This document shows, in pieces, positions 9,068 through 16,355 of a DNA stretch of 64,000 nt; position 1 is the first letter of the stretch, and every line of letters starts with the position of its first letter. The notes under the pieces are model-generated. The model had not been told where the DNA came from. It searched no databases and saw only the letters and a program-made list of their open reading frames with translations. The DNA is from Massilia rubra (GTDB lineage Bacteria; Pseudomonadota; Gammaproteobacteria; Burkholderiales; Burkholderiaceae_D): positions 121,836-185,835 of the forward strand of contig NZ_VUYU01000012.1 of assembly GCF_011682065.1 (NCBI RefSeq), in the 5' to 3' direction. The position numbers and the translations under genes were made by a program.

Positions 9068-9110
9068 ACGCGCCGCCCTCGCCTTTGCGCCGGGCGGCGC
9101 GTTTGCGTTT
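9068..9110 (+). terminator. Rho-independent terminator
   Basis: Perfect 11-bp stem, ACGCGCCGCCC (9068-9078) with GGGCGGCGCGT (9092-9102), followed by TTGCGTTTT. It starts 37 bp after the glycine-zipper gene stops. Confidence 0.85.
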
Positions 9111-9262
9111 TGATACCTGTTTCATCGCGCCTGCAACAACCCTCAGATATCGCTTCGCATGAGCGGCTTTTTGGGTATTATGCTCTTTACATAGTGCATC
9201 CACGTACCAGTCCAGCCGGGGCATCCGCGCCGGTGACTGCGTGCCTCCGGGAGGACGCGACC

Positions 9263-9652
9263 ATGACTCAAGCCTGGCTCACCCTGACGAGCATGGACGG
9301 ACGCGACATCGCCGCGCCCACCGAGGCGCAGCTGGCCGCGGTCCTCGCCGAGCTGTACGCGCCGCTGCGCCAGGTAAAGGGCAAAGGCAAAGGCAAGGCC
9401 AGTAGCGCGCCCGCTGCCGCGCCCGAACCGGCCAGCGCGGCTTTGCGCTTCGGCTACGACGATGGCCTCATGTATGTGATCGAAGTGAGCAGCGGCGGCC
9501 ATATCCGTTTCGAAGAATGGTCCGACCGCGACTGCGAACTGGCGCTCGCGCCGCCGCGCCGGATGAGCGCCGACCTGCCCCTGGCCCAGCAACTGTGGGC
9601 CTTGATGGCGCGCCGCCAGGTCTCGCGCATCCGCGAACTTGACTGGCATTGA
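9263..9652 (+). CDS. Hypothetical protein
   Basis: 129 residues, not recognised. The N-terminal half is a Thr/Ala-rich segment with a Lys/Gly run (GKGKGKA, ~residues 38-44) and an Ala/Pro linker. The second half (~60-129) reads as one mixed alpha/beta unit: LRFGYDDGLMYVIEVS, IRFEEWSDRDCELAL, then a helix ending in RIRELDW. No signal peptide or membrane segment. The frame is open to 9110, but GGGAGGACG sits 7 bases before the chosen ATG. Stands alone between a terminator and the T6SS-effector island. Confidence 0.7.
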   Translation: MTQAWLTLTSMDGRDIAAPTEAQLAAVLAELYAPLRQVKGKGKGKASSAPAAAPEPASAALRFGYDDGLMYVIEVSSGGHIRFEEWSDRDCELALAPPRRMSADLPLAQQLWALMARRQVSRIRELDWH

Positions 9653-9741
9653 GACGCTGTCCGGGCGCCTGGCACCTGTTGCGGTATGCGGCCCGCGCCA
9701 TACTTGAATAACCGGCTCCTGCTATGCACTGGGACTGATTC

Positions 9742-10215
9742 TTAAAGCAGGGGCCAGAACCAGATTTCGACAGCGTCCAGATAGCAGCTCATCGCGCAAA
9801 CATGGAAGCCGTGGCCATCTGGCTCAATCAAATCGATGTGGCCGCCATTCGCTCCGCCCGCACCGTGGATTCTGAAAAACGAGACTACTCCGCTGCGATT
9901 GGCGATGCCGTGGCGCGCAGCGTCCCGGTTTTTGTAGACCTCCGGGGCACCCCACAAACGTTTAAGGATGTGCGAAAGCTTGGCTTGTCCTGGCTCGACC
10001 GACTTGCCCCTCAGTGGTCCACTTTTGATGGTCAGCCGGCCTGGAATGACGACGTTTGCGCCCGCCAATCCGACACTCATGCGTATCGCGCACGTATCCA
10101 TAAACGCGGGATTGTTCTTTAAGTCAGGCCAGCCCAGTTGCTCGTACAGATTGTCGCGAACAAATTCGCTTTGGCGCGGATAACCGCTTTGTACAGCGGC
10201 GAAACTTGGCTTCAT
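9742..10215 (-). CDS. tae4: T6SS amidase effector, Tae4 family
   Basis: 157 residues, within the usual size for Tae4. Family members are injected into neighbouring cells and cleave the peptidoglycan stem peptide. The catalytic Cys42 lies in TCAIRMS (family pattern CAIRxS) and the catalytic His126 in GGHIDL, preceded by the GVVSFFRIHG strand. There is no signal peptide, as expected for cargo loaded by the secretion apparatus. The gene overlaps the Tai4-like immunity gene by 4 bp (ATGA). GC content is visibly lower than in flanking genes, suggesting horizontal acquisition. No Hcp, VgrG, PAAR or other T6SS structural gene is in the window, so this is an orphan pair served by an apparatus encoded elsewhere (inference). 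Confidence 0.88.
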   Translation of the reverse strand: MKPSFAAVQSGYPRQSEFVRDNLYEQLGWPDLKNNPAFMDTCAIRMSVGLAGANVVIPGRLTIKSGPLRGKSVEPGQAKLSHILKRLWGAPEVYKNRDAARHGIANRSGVVSFFRIHGAGGANGGHIDLIEPDGHGFHVCAMSCYLDAVEIWFWPLL

Positions 10216-10586
10216 GACTTGCCTCCGTTCGGCTTACAAGGATAGAGACGGGACAGGGTTTCCAGCACCAGGACGGCAGCGTTCGTCCTTCGTCGATCAG
10301 CGCTTAATTGAGCGATGGCTTGGACGACGTCGATATGAATTTCGTGCGGTGGCGCATTGCGCGGATCGCACCAACGCTCGCCTTCCGTCAAATCCTTGAC
10401 GCCATCCATATAGCCCCTGGCCGTTTCCCGATCGACGTAGGCGTCGCCTTTTGGCGTGGTATGACGCTGCGATGGGTCGCCAAGGTATTGTCGGATCAGC
10501 TTGTCACCGCTGATAGCGGTGCTGAGCGGCGCTCCATGGGACATCAAAGGAAGCGAAAGCGCCGTGATCAGGAAGATTGTCTTCAT
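10212..10586 (-). CDS. tai4: Periplasmic immunity protein, Rap1a/Tai4 family
   Basis: 124 residues. Signal peptide ~1-18 (MKTIFLITALSLPLMSHG). The mature part has the Rap1a/Tai pattern: ISGDKLIRQYL, ARGYMDGVKD, a WC at about residue 75 and a terminal YPC. The two Cys probably form the family's disulfide. It should bind and block the downstream amidase in the periplasm. The start at MKTIF is preferred over the longer frame because it gives the signal peptide, has AAGG upstream, and overlaps the preceding small gene by ATGA. Confidence 0.85.
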   Translation of the reverse strand: MKTIFLITALSLPLMSHGAPLSTAISGDKLIRQYLGDPSQRHTTPKGDAYVDRETARGYMDGVKDLTEGERWCDPRNAPPHEIHIDVVQAIAQLSADRRRTNAAVLVLETLSRLYPCKPNGGKS

Positions 10587-10759
10587 GTCGCCGCCTTCTG
10601 ACCGGCCAGCCTGTCTTGATAGGCGCCCGATGCCAGCAGCGTCAGTGCCGCTGGTGAGGTCGGACGAGTGGGCAGAAAGCAAGTACGCTGCTTTAACTTC
10701 TCATAGCCGATTAATATTGCGACTATGCGTTGAAATCGAGGATAGTCCTTGCTTGTCAT
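10583..10759 (-). CDS. Small protein, first gene of the Tae4/Tai4 operon
   Basis: 58 residues, not recognised. It begins MTSKDYPRFQRIVAILIG and ends RLAGQKAAT; a hydrophobic stretch (RIVAILIGY) near the N-terminus is too short for a confident membrane helix. Support: GGAG lies 6 bases before the ATG, and the stop overlaps the immunity gene start as ATGA, the same coupling seen between the next two genes. Function unknown; it could be a second immunity or accessory factor, or a leader peptide. Confidence 0.6.
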   Translation of the reverse strand: MTSKDYPRFQRIVAILIGYEKLKQRTCFLPTRPTSPAALTLLASGAYQDRLAGQKAAT

Positions 10760-11028
10760 TTCATCTCCGTAACTAGGGTTGAAATTGCAGTAAATTCAAT
10801 GATATCGCAATGCCATCAATCACCAGCCTTTTCGGCCGATTTATTCTGTCGCTGTTTCCAGAGCCCGCCTCGTTAGATCCGGGGAAACGTTGCGGACATG
10901 GGCCTAGGCAATGCATGGTCAGCACGGACAAGGCGCGGGGAGCTTGCGTGGCTTGCCATGCAACGACGAACAACGCTGCCCTGTCTGGCATGCGCGCCAG
11001 TAGCGGCGCCGATCTGGCGAGATGTTTT

Positions 11029-11874
11029 TTAGTGCGCCATCAGCACCGGCACGCTCATCGATTCGAACAAGGTGCGGGTGACCCCGCCCAGGATGGTTTC
11101 GCGCACGCGCGAGTGGCCGTAGGCGCCCATCACCAGCAGGTCGGCATTTTTCTGCGCGACCAGCGCCAGCAGAGCCTCGCCCACGTGCTGGCGCTTGTGG
11201 GCCAGCGGGTGGATCGCGAAACTGGCGCGCACCCCGTGCCGCGCCAGCCAGGCACGCGGATCGGCCGCCTGCGCTTCGGCCACCGTGTGACTGCCCGGCC
11301 CGGTATCGAACACGGCCAGGTCGACGCTGCCCGCGTGGCGCAGCAGCGGCAGCGCCAGGCGCAGCGCGATGGCCGCTTCGCGGCTGGCGTCCCACGACAC
11401 CAGCACGCGCTGCCCGACGCTGGCGCGCTCGCCCGAGAACGGCGCGATCAGCACCGGGGTGCCGGCGTGCAGCACCACGTCGGCGGGCAGGTCGGCCAGC
11501 AGGCCCGGCCCGCCCTGATCGGGATCGGATTGGCTGAGCACGATCACATCGGCCACCCGGCCATGCAGGCACAGGCCGCCGGCGGCGTCGTCGTCGATCA
11601 CGCGCCCTTCGTACGAGGTCAGCCCGGCCGCCGCGCAGCGCGCGGTAAACGTCGCCAGCGCGGCCTGCGCCTGTTCGCGCAAAAAGCCCAGGTGCAGCGC
11701 CAGGGTGGGGTCGCCCTGACCGGGCGGCAGGCTCGGATGGAGCGCGCGCGCCACGCCGGTCGGCGCCACCCCGACCAGGTGCCCGCCCTGCCTGGCCAGC
11801 GCGATGGCCACGCCGAGGCGCCCGGAAACCGATGGATTGTCGTCAACGTGAACGAGGATAGTCTGGTACGCCAT
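11029..11874 (-). CDS. Universal stress protein, tandem Usp domains
   Basis: 281 residues: two Usp domains, ~1-145 and ~155-281. The C-terminal one ends in the nucleotide-binding pattern GAYGHSRVRETILGG followed by VPVLMAH; the N-terminal copy is more degenerate. Such two-domain Usp proteins are cytoplasmic and typically induced by low oxygen or starvation. The ATG of MAYQTIL has AGGAG upstream and is preferred over an upstream in-frame start. It is divergent from phaB across a 133-bp gap that carries an FNR/Anr-like box about 66 bp from both starts. Confidence 0.92.
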   Translation of the reverse strand: MAYQTILVHVDDNPSVSGRLGVAIALARQGGHLVGVAPTGVARALHPSLPPGQGDPTLALHLGFLREQAQAALATFTARCAAAGLTSYEGRVIDDDAAGGLCLHGRVADVIVLSQSDPDQGGPGLLADLPADVVLHAGTPVLIAPFSGERASVGQRVLVSWDASREAAIALRLALPLLRHAGSVDLAVFDTGPGSHTVAEAQAADPRAWLARHGVRASFAIHPLAHKRQHVGEALLALVAQKNADLLVMGAYGHSRVRETILGGVTRTLFESMSVPVLMAH

Positions 11875-11933
11875 GCATGCTCCTGTGTCGATGGACGTGA
11901 TATGCATCATCTTAAACCATCTTTCCCCAAGCT

Positions 11934-11947
11934 TTGATATTGCTCAA
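11934..11947. promoter_or_regulatory. FNR/Anr-type box shared by usp and phaB
   Basis: TTGAT-ATTG-CTCAA matches the FNR consensus TTGATNNNNATCAA at 9 of 10 defined bases. Its centre is about 66-67 bp from both divergent start codons. Confidence 0.55.
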
Positions 11948-12007
11948 TGTTGCGCACGGTAACCACCCTAGACTTGGGTTCGGACTTCACCACGATGACA
12001 GGAAAGC

Positions 12008-12757
12008 ATGATGGAAATCAAAAGAGTGGCACTCGTAACCGGGGGCATGGGAGGTTTGGGTACGGCAATTTGCCAGCGTTTGCACCGGGCAGGGTTCAGC
12101 GTGGCGGCCACCTATTCGCCGCACAACAGTTCACCCGAGGGCTGGCTGGCGGCGCAGCGCGACGAGGGTTTTCGCTTTTCGGCGTACAAGGTCGATGTGG
12201 GCGACTTTGCCGACAGCGAATGGATGGTGCAAAAACTGTTGTCCGAACAGGGGCGCCTGGATGTGCTGGTCAATAACGCCGGCATCACGCGCGACCGCAG
12301 CCTGGCCAAGATGCAGCACGACGACTGGGTTGACGTCATGCGCACCAATCTCGACAGCGTGTTCAACCTGTCCAAGCAGGCGATCGAACCAATGATCGCG
12401 CAAGGCTGGGGGCGGATCATCAATATCTCGTCGGTGAACGGGCAGAAGGGCGCTTTCGGGCAGACCAACTATGCCGCCGCCAAGGCCGGCATGCACGGTT
12501 TCACCAAGGCGCTGGCGCTCGAAATGGCGCGCCATAACGTGACCGTCAACACCGTCTCGCCGGGCTACCTGCGCACCAACATGGTGATGGCGGTGCCGGA
12601 CCAGGTGATGAGCAGCCGCATCCTGCCGCAGATTCCGGTCGGACGGCTGGGCGAGCCGGAGGAAGTGGCGGGCCTGGTCGCCTACCTGTCGTCGGACGAG
12701 GCGGCGTTCGTGACGGGCGCCAACATCGCCATCAATGGCGGACAGCACATGAGCTGA
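12008..12757 (+). CDS. phaB: Acetoacetyl-CoA reductase (PHA synthesis)
   Basis: 249 residues, the usual length. It reduces acetoacetyl-CoA to (R)-3-hydroxybutyryl-CoA with NADPH, the second step of polyhydroxybutyrate synthesis. SDR features: TGGMGGLG dinucleotide site (residues ~11-18), NNAG (~89), catalytic Ser in ISSVNGQKGAFGQ, Tyr-x3-Lys in NYAAAKAG, and the PhaB-typical VSPGYLRTNM. A second ATG three bases downstream is equally possible; AGGAAAG precedes both. No phaA or phaC is adjacent, but a phasin-like gene lies at 48.1 kb. Confidence 0.92.
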   Translation: MMEIKRVALVTGGMGGLGTAICQRLHRAGFSVAATYSPHNSSPEGWLAAQRDEGFRFSAYKVDVGDFADSEWMVQKLLSEQGRLDVLVNNAGITRDRSLAKMQHDDWVDVMRTNLDSVFNLSKQAIEPMIAQGWGRIINISSVNGQKGAFGQTNYAAAKAGMHGFTKALALEMARHNVTVNTVSPGYLRTNMVMAVPDQVMSSRILPQIPVGRLGEPEEVAGLVAYLSSDEAAFVTGANIAINGGQHMS

Positions 12758-12825
12758 AACGCCCGCGCGTGCGCAGCCCTTCGCTGTGCATGTGCCGCGA
12801 TTGCCTGGCGCGCCCGATGGTCGCG

Positions 12826-13188
12826 TCAGCGCTTCTCGGCGCGGGTCTGGCAGGCGATGCACAGGCGCGCTTCCGGGCGTGCCTGCAGGCGCGAAAAGCC
12901 GATCGGATTGCCGCATTCCTCGCATTCGCCGTAACCGCCGTCCTCGATGCGCGCCAGCGCCTGGCGGATGGTGCGCTGTTGCGCCACGTGGTGGCCGGCC
13001 GCTTCCAGCGCCAGGTCGTTGAGCAGGCGCACGGTGGCTTTGTCGGCCGGTGAGGTTTCGACCTCCTGCACCGCCAGGTCGCGCGGGCCGGCCGCCACCT
13101 CGGCCTCGTCGTGGCGGGCCAGTTCGGCCAGCCGCTGTTCGAGGACGGCTTTGAGGAGCGCAAGCTGCCCAGGTTCCAGTCCGTTCAT
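12826..13188 (-). CDS. DksA/TraR-type zinc-finger protein
   Basis: 120 residues. N-terminal coiled-coil helices (~1-80), then a four-Cys zinc finger CEECGNPIGF...CIAC, spacing C-x2-C-x17-C-x2-C, matching DksA. Members bind the RNA polymerase secondary channel. At 120 residues it is shorter than DksA (~150) and longer than TraR (~70), like the many DksA-related paralogues of betaproteobacteria. The coiled-coil tip lacks an evident DksA-type DxxDxA, so ppGpp-linked function is uncertain. Confidence 0.87.
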   Translation of the reverse strand: MNGLEPGQLALLKAVLEQRLAELARHDEAEVAAGPRDLAVQEVETSPADKATVRLLNDLALEAAGHHVAQQRTIRQALARIEDGGYGECEECGNPIGFSRLQARPEARLCIACQTRAEKR

Positions 13189-13313
13189 GATCGAGGCTCG
13201 GGAAAGTTGATGTTGTGTTGGCGTAGCGGCCCGGGTGGGCGCGCGCGCATTGAGATGAGTGTAGCGCGTTCGCGCGGCGCTGAATACCGGCGCACGCGCG
13301 CCGGCGGCGATGG

Positions 13314-13329
13314 CTATCTGGCCAGATAG
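13314..13329. promoter_or_regulatory. 16-bp perfect palindrome
   Basis: CTATCTGG/CCAGATAG without spacer. It lies 12 bp past the stop of the 147-residue gene and about 125-140 bp upstream of the DksA-like start. It could be an operator for the latter; no gene link is proven. Confidence 0.4.
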
Positions 13330-13341
13330 GGCCTGTTGGGG

Positions 13342-13785
13342 CTATTGGGCCTTGATCGCCTTGATACGGTCGCGCACATCCTTGAGCGCGAGCGAGACGG
13401 TGCCGGGCACGCCGCTGGCCGCCGCGCCGGCCAGTCCGACCACCGCCGCCACCAGCCCGGTGACGTTGGCGATGACGCTGATCTTGCGGATTTTTTCGGC
13501 GGCGTCGGCGGTCAGGGCCAGCACGTGCTGTTGCGGCTGGCCCAGGCCCTTGACCACGGCGCGCGCCGCGTCCAGGTACAGGGCGTGCACGTGCTGGCGC
13601 AACAGCAGTTCCTCGTCGAGCAGGGCGAAGGCGCCGTTGCGCTCGTCCTCGCCCAGCCTGGCGTCGCCCGGCGCGCGGATGGCCACCAGCGCGCGTTCAT
13701 GGATGGCGCTGGCGACGCCTGATAATTGTGCGGCCAGCGCCATGATGTCTTCCACACTGGCCAGTCCGTCTTGATCGGTCTTCAT
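13342..13785 (-). CDS. Hypothetical protein with C-terminal hydrophobic helix
   Basis: 147 residues, not recognised. Largely helical and Ala/Leu-rich; a hydrophobic Gly/Ala stretch at ~108-128 (NVTGLVAAVVGLAGAAASG) could be a membrane anchor. GAGG lies 7 bases before the ATG. It starts 18 bp after the lipoprotein gene on the same strand stops, so the two are probably co-transcribed. This suggests a shared envelope role, without further evidence. Confidence 0.75.
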   Translation of the reverse strand: MKTDQDGLASVEDIMALAAQLSGVASAIHERALVAIRAPGDARLGEDERNGAFALLDEELLLRQHVHALYLDAARAVVKGLGQPQQHVLALTADAAEKIRKISVIANVTGLVAAVVGLAGAAASGVPGTVSLALKDVRDRIKAIKAQ

Positions 13786-13803
13786 AGCATACCTCGGGTC
13801 GGT

Positions 13804-14658
13804 TTAGTCGGTTGCCAGGCCGGCGCGAATCAGGCGCAGGTCGCGCACCACGTCGGAGAGCATGTGGCGCATCTCGGACGAGGACATGGTGGCCAGGTTC
13901 TCGCGCAACTGCTGGTGTCCCTGCGCCACCTTGGCCAGGCCCTGGCGCGCCAGGTCGATGCGGCGGTCGACCAGGCGGTACTCGCTGGTCTTGGCTTGCA
14001 CATGGGCGCGCGCCAGGGTGTACAGCAGGCGGTCCTGCGGCCGGTCGGCCATGGGCAGGGCCACTTCGAAAAAGCCGAGCACGGTTTTCTTTTCATTTTC
14101 GTGGGCGCTGGCGTAGATGTCGGTCAGGCTGATCATCGCTTCGAGCAGCACGCGCACATCGGCGTCGCCTTCGCGCACCATGGTTTCCACGCTTTCTTTC
14201 TGGAAGTGCGAGGTGATCGCGCGCGTCAACAGGCGCGCCAGGCCGGTGTAGGCGGCCACCTGCTTCTGGCCGAGCGTGGTGTCGGTCATGCCGCTCAGGC
14301 CCACGCTAAAGGTGTCGATCTGCGGCGTGAAATCGTAGCGCCCCTGGCCCGCCAGCTGGCTCAAGGTCTGCATGTACAGCACCACGGCTTTCTGGATGGT
14401 CACGAAGTCGTTGTAGGCGGCGTGCCGCCTGCCGTCGTTTTCCTTGGCGAGCTTCTCGGCGGCGGGCGGCAGGTAGGGTTGCTCGCGCAGATAGGTGTCG
14501 CGGTAGCGCGTGGACAGTTCGGCGTAGCCGCCCAGCCGGGCCGAGGCGTCGGCGAATTCGCGCACCTCCTCCAGGTTGACCCGGTTGCTGGCGCAGCCGC
14601 CCAGCAGCAGGCTGGCGGCGAGGAGGGCGGAGGTGAAGAGGGTGCGAAGGGCGTTCAT
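13804..14658 (-). CDS. Lipoprotein of unknown function
   Basis: 284 residues. Signal peptide with lipobox LLLGGC; the lipidated Cys is at about residue 22, followed by ASN, which does not carry the Asp+2 inner-membrane retention signal. The mature protein is almost entirely helical with no recognised domain (ETMVREGDADVRVLLEAMIS; DRRIDLARQGLAKVAQGHQQ). The ATG of MNALRTLF is preferred over the longer frame because it starts the signal peptide and has AAAGGATGT upstream. Confidence 0.83.
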   Translation of the reverse strand: MNALRTLFTSALLAASLLLGGCASNRVNLEEVREFADASARLGGYAELSTRYRDTYLREQPYLPPAAEKLAKENDGRRHAAYNDFVTIQKAVVLYMQTLSQLAGQGRYDFTPQIDTFSVGLSGMTDTTLGQKQVAAYTGLARLLTRAITSHFQKESVETMVREGDADVRVLLEAMISLTDIYASAHENEKKTVLGFFEVALPMADRPQDRLLYTLARAHVQAKTSEYRLVDRRIDLARQGLAKVAQGHQQLRENLATMSSSEMRHMLSDVVRDLRLIRAGLATD

Positions 14659-14805
14659 ACATCCTTTCAGGCGGGCGCGGGAAGGCTGGCCAGAAGTTCC
14701 CATTCTTGCGCCGTTGATTTGAATCGGGTTTGCTTAAAGTCAAACTTCGCTAATGTTTCCATCGGCGAAATATGCCTTCGATCATGTTGTTCATTTTGTC
14801 ATGAA

Positions 14806-15582
14806 TTAAGTAAATACGCTACGCCAATGCAGGCCGGCGATGGTCTCGCCGCGCGGGTGGTATTCGCAGCCGACCCAGCCTTTGTAGCCGAGTTCGTCGA
14901 GCAGGGCGAACAGGTAACGGTAATGGATTTCGCCGGTACCCGGTTCGTGGCGGCCCGGGTTGTCGGCCGCCTGGATGTGGCCGATCAGGGGCAGGTGCGC
15001 GCGGATAGTATTGGCCAGTTCGCCTTCCATGCGCTGCATGTGATAGATGTCGTATTGCATGAACAGGTTTGGCGCGGCGCACTCGGCGATCACCGCCGCG
15101 GCCTGGGCGCTGCCGGTGAGGAAGTAGCCGGGCATGTCGTAGGTGTTGATCGGCTCGATCATGAGGTCGATGCCATGCGCGGCCAGTTGGGCGGCGGCGA
15201 AACGCAGGTTGGCGATGTAGGTCTGGTGCGCGTGTTCGGGCGCGAGGCCGGGCGGCGCGATGCCGGCCAGGCAGTGCAGGCGGCGCACGCCGAGCGCGAC
15301 GGCGTAGTCGAGGGCCAGCGCCACGCTGTCCTGGAATTGACCGATGCGGCGCGGGTCGCAGGCCAGGCCGCGCTCGCCCGCGTTCCAGTCGCCCGGCGGC
15401 AGGTTGTGCAGCACCAGTTGCACGCCGCAGCGCGCCAGGCGCTCGGCGATCTGGTCCGCGTCGAAAGCGTAAGGGAACAGGAACTCGACGCCGTCGAAAC
15501 CATTGGCGCGCGCGGCGGCGAAGCGGTCGAGGAAGCTCACTTCGGTGAACATCAGGCTGAGGTTGGCGCAGAATTTGGGCAT
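14806..15582 (-). CDS. hyi: Hydroxypyruvate isomerase
   Basis: 258 residues, the usual length (258 in E. coli). TIM-barrel xylose-isomerase-like enzyme converting hydroxypyruvate to tartronate semialdehyde in glyoxylate metabolism. Recognisable strands: MPKFCANLSLMFTE at the start, EPINTYDMPGYFL with a metal Glu, MQYDIYHMQRMEG, HIQAADNPGRHEPGTGEI and the final GCEYHP. The partner genes gcl and glxR are not adjacent, so other members of this family (general sugar isomerases) remain possible. Confidence 0.85.
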   Translation of the reverse strand: MPKFCANLSLMFTEVSFLDRFAAARANGFDGVEFLFPYAFDADQIAERLARCGVQLVLHNLPPGDWNAGERGLACDPRRIGQFQDSVALALDYAVALGVRRLHCLAGIAPPGLAPEHAHQTYIANLRFAAAQLAAHGIDLMIEPINTYDMPGYFLTGSAQAAAVIAECAAPNLFMQYDIYHMQRMEGELANTIRAHLPLIGHIQAADNPGRHEPGTGEIHYRYLFALLDELGYKGWVGCEYHPRGETIAGLHWRSVFT

Positions 15583-15668
15583 CGGAAGACCTGGACGTTG
15601 GCAAGGCGCTATCGTAAACCACATTGTTGGTCGTGGCGCGGATTCGGGGCAGGCGAGTCAGGGATACA

Positions 15669-15917
15669 ATGCCAACTGTACTGACGATGTTTGGCCTGCG
15701 CGTGGTCATCTACCCAAACGATCACCGACCTGCTCATGTTCACGTTCAAGGTAAGGGATATGAAGCAGTGTTCCATCTGAATTGCCCGGACGGGCCTCCT
15801 CAGTTGCGCGAGAACTACGGTTTTTCGCAAAGGGAACTTGGAAAGATTGCAGCTGCGCTTGTCAAAAATCTGGCGCTGCTATGTGCTCAATGGAGGGGAA
15901 TCCATGGATATTTCTGA
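15669..15917 (+). CDS. DUF4160 protein
   Basis: 82 residues. Features of DUF4160: start MPTVLTMFGLRVVIYPNDH, PAHVHVQG with the conserved HxHV, and a C-terminal helix ending in QWRGIHGYF. These proteins are commonly encoded next to a DUF2442 protein, as here; the pair has toxin-antitoxin-like organisation but no settled biochemical role. The 3' end overlaps the DUF2442 start by 14 bp in another frame. Local GC is lower than in neighbours. Confidence 0.78.
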   Translation: MPTVLTMFGLRVVIYPNDHRPAHVHVQGKGYEAVFHLNCPDGPPQLRENYGFSQRELGKIAAALVKNLALLCAQWRGIHGYF

Positions 15918-16329
15918 TTCAACATTTGAGGCCGCGAACCGCCGCGGAGCAGCAAAGAAAATGACTTTTCCGGCGGCGGTGGCGGTACGTTACGACCGTC
16001 GCATTTCACGCATCGTGATTTCGCTGGCATCCGGCTTGCAAATTGCTTTTGCGCCCCGTGATGTACAAGGTTTCGAAAACGCCCATCCGGCAGACCTGGT
16101 CGATGCTCAGATCAGCCCTTCCGGGTTGGGCGTGCATTTCCCCAAACTCGATGCCGACCTGTATCTCCCCACGCTGCTGGAGGGCTTTCTCGGTTCCAGG
16201 CGCTGGATGGCTGCACAGATGGGCAAGGTGGGCGGCGCGCCAGCGAGCGATGCCAAGACGGCCACCGCGCGTGAAAGCGGCAAGCTTGGTGGCCGTCCAA
16301 AGAAAACCAGGGATGTGGCTGGCACCTGA
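15904..16329 (+). CDS. DUF2442 protein with AT-hook-like tail
   Basis: 141 residues. The DUF2442 domain covers ~18-105 (VAVRYDRRISRIVISLASG, GLGVHFPKLDADLYLPTLLEGF). The tail ends ESGKLGGRPKKTRDVAGT; GGRPKK resembles an AT-hook, consistent with DNA binding and possible autoregulation of the pair. In such pairs the DUF2442 partner is thought to be the antitoxin-like member (inference from organisation). The ATG chosen overlaps the DUF4160 end; the longer frame gives no family similarity. Confidence 0.76.
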   Translation: MDISDSTFEAANRRGAAKKMTFPAAVAVRYDRRISRIVISLASGLQIAFAPRDVQGFENAHPADLVDAQISPSGLGVHFPKLDADLYLPTLLEGFLGSRRWMAAQMGKVGGAPASDAKTATARESGKLGGRPKKTRDVAGT

Positions 16330-16355
16330 GCAAGTCAGAACGCACTCCTTCGGCC

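Noticed and set aside
10501..10776. 91-codon plus-strand frame across the Tai4 start
   Set aside because: Antisense to the small gene at 10583-10759, which has a ribosome binding site and coupled stop; the plus-strand frame has neither.
10760..11028. Gap upstream of the T6SS pair as a possible attachment site or IS remnant
   Set aside because: Lower GC near 10780-10870 but no inverted ends, direct repeats or transposase fragment could be seen.
13726..15684. 652-codon plus-strand frame
   Set aside because: Antisense to the lipoprotein and Hyi genes, with low-complexity His/Gln/Val sequence.
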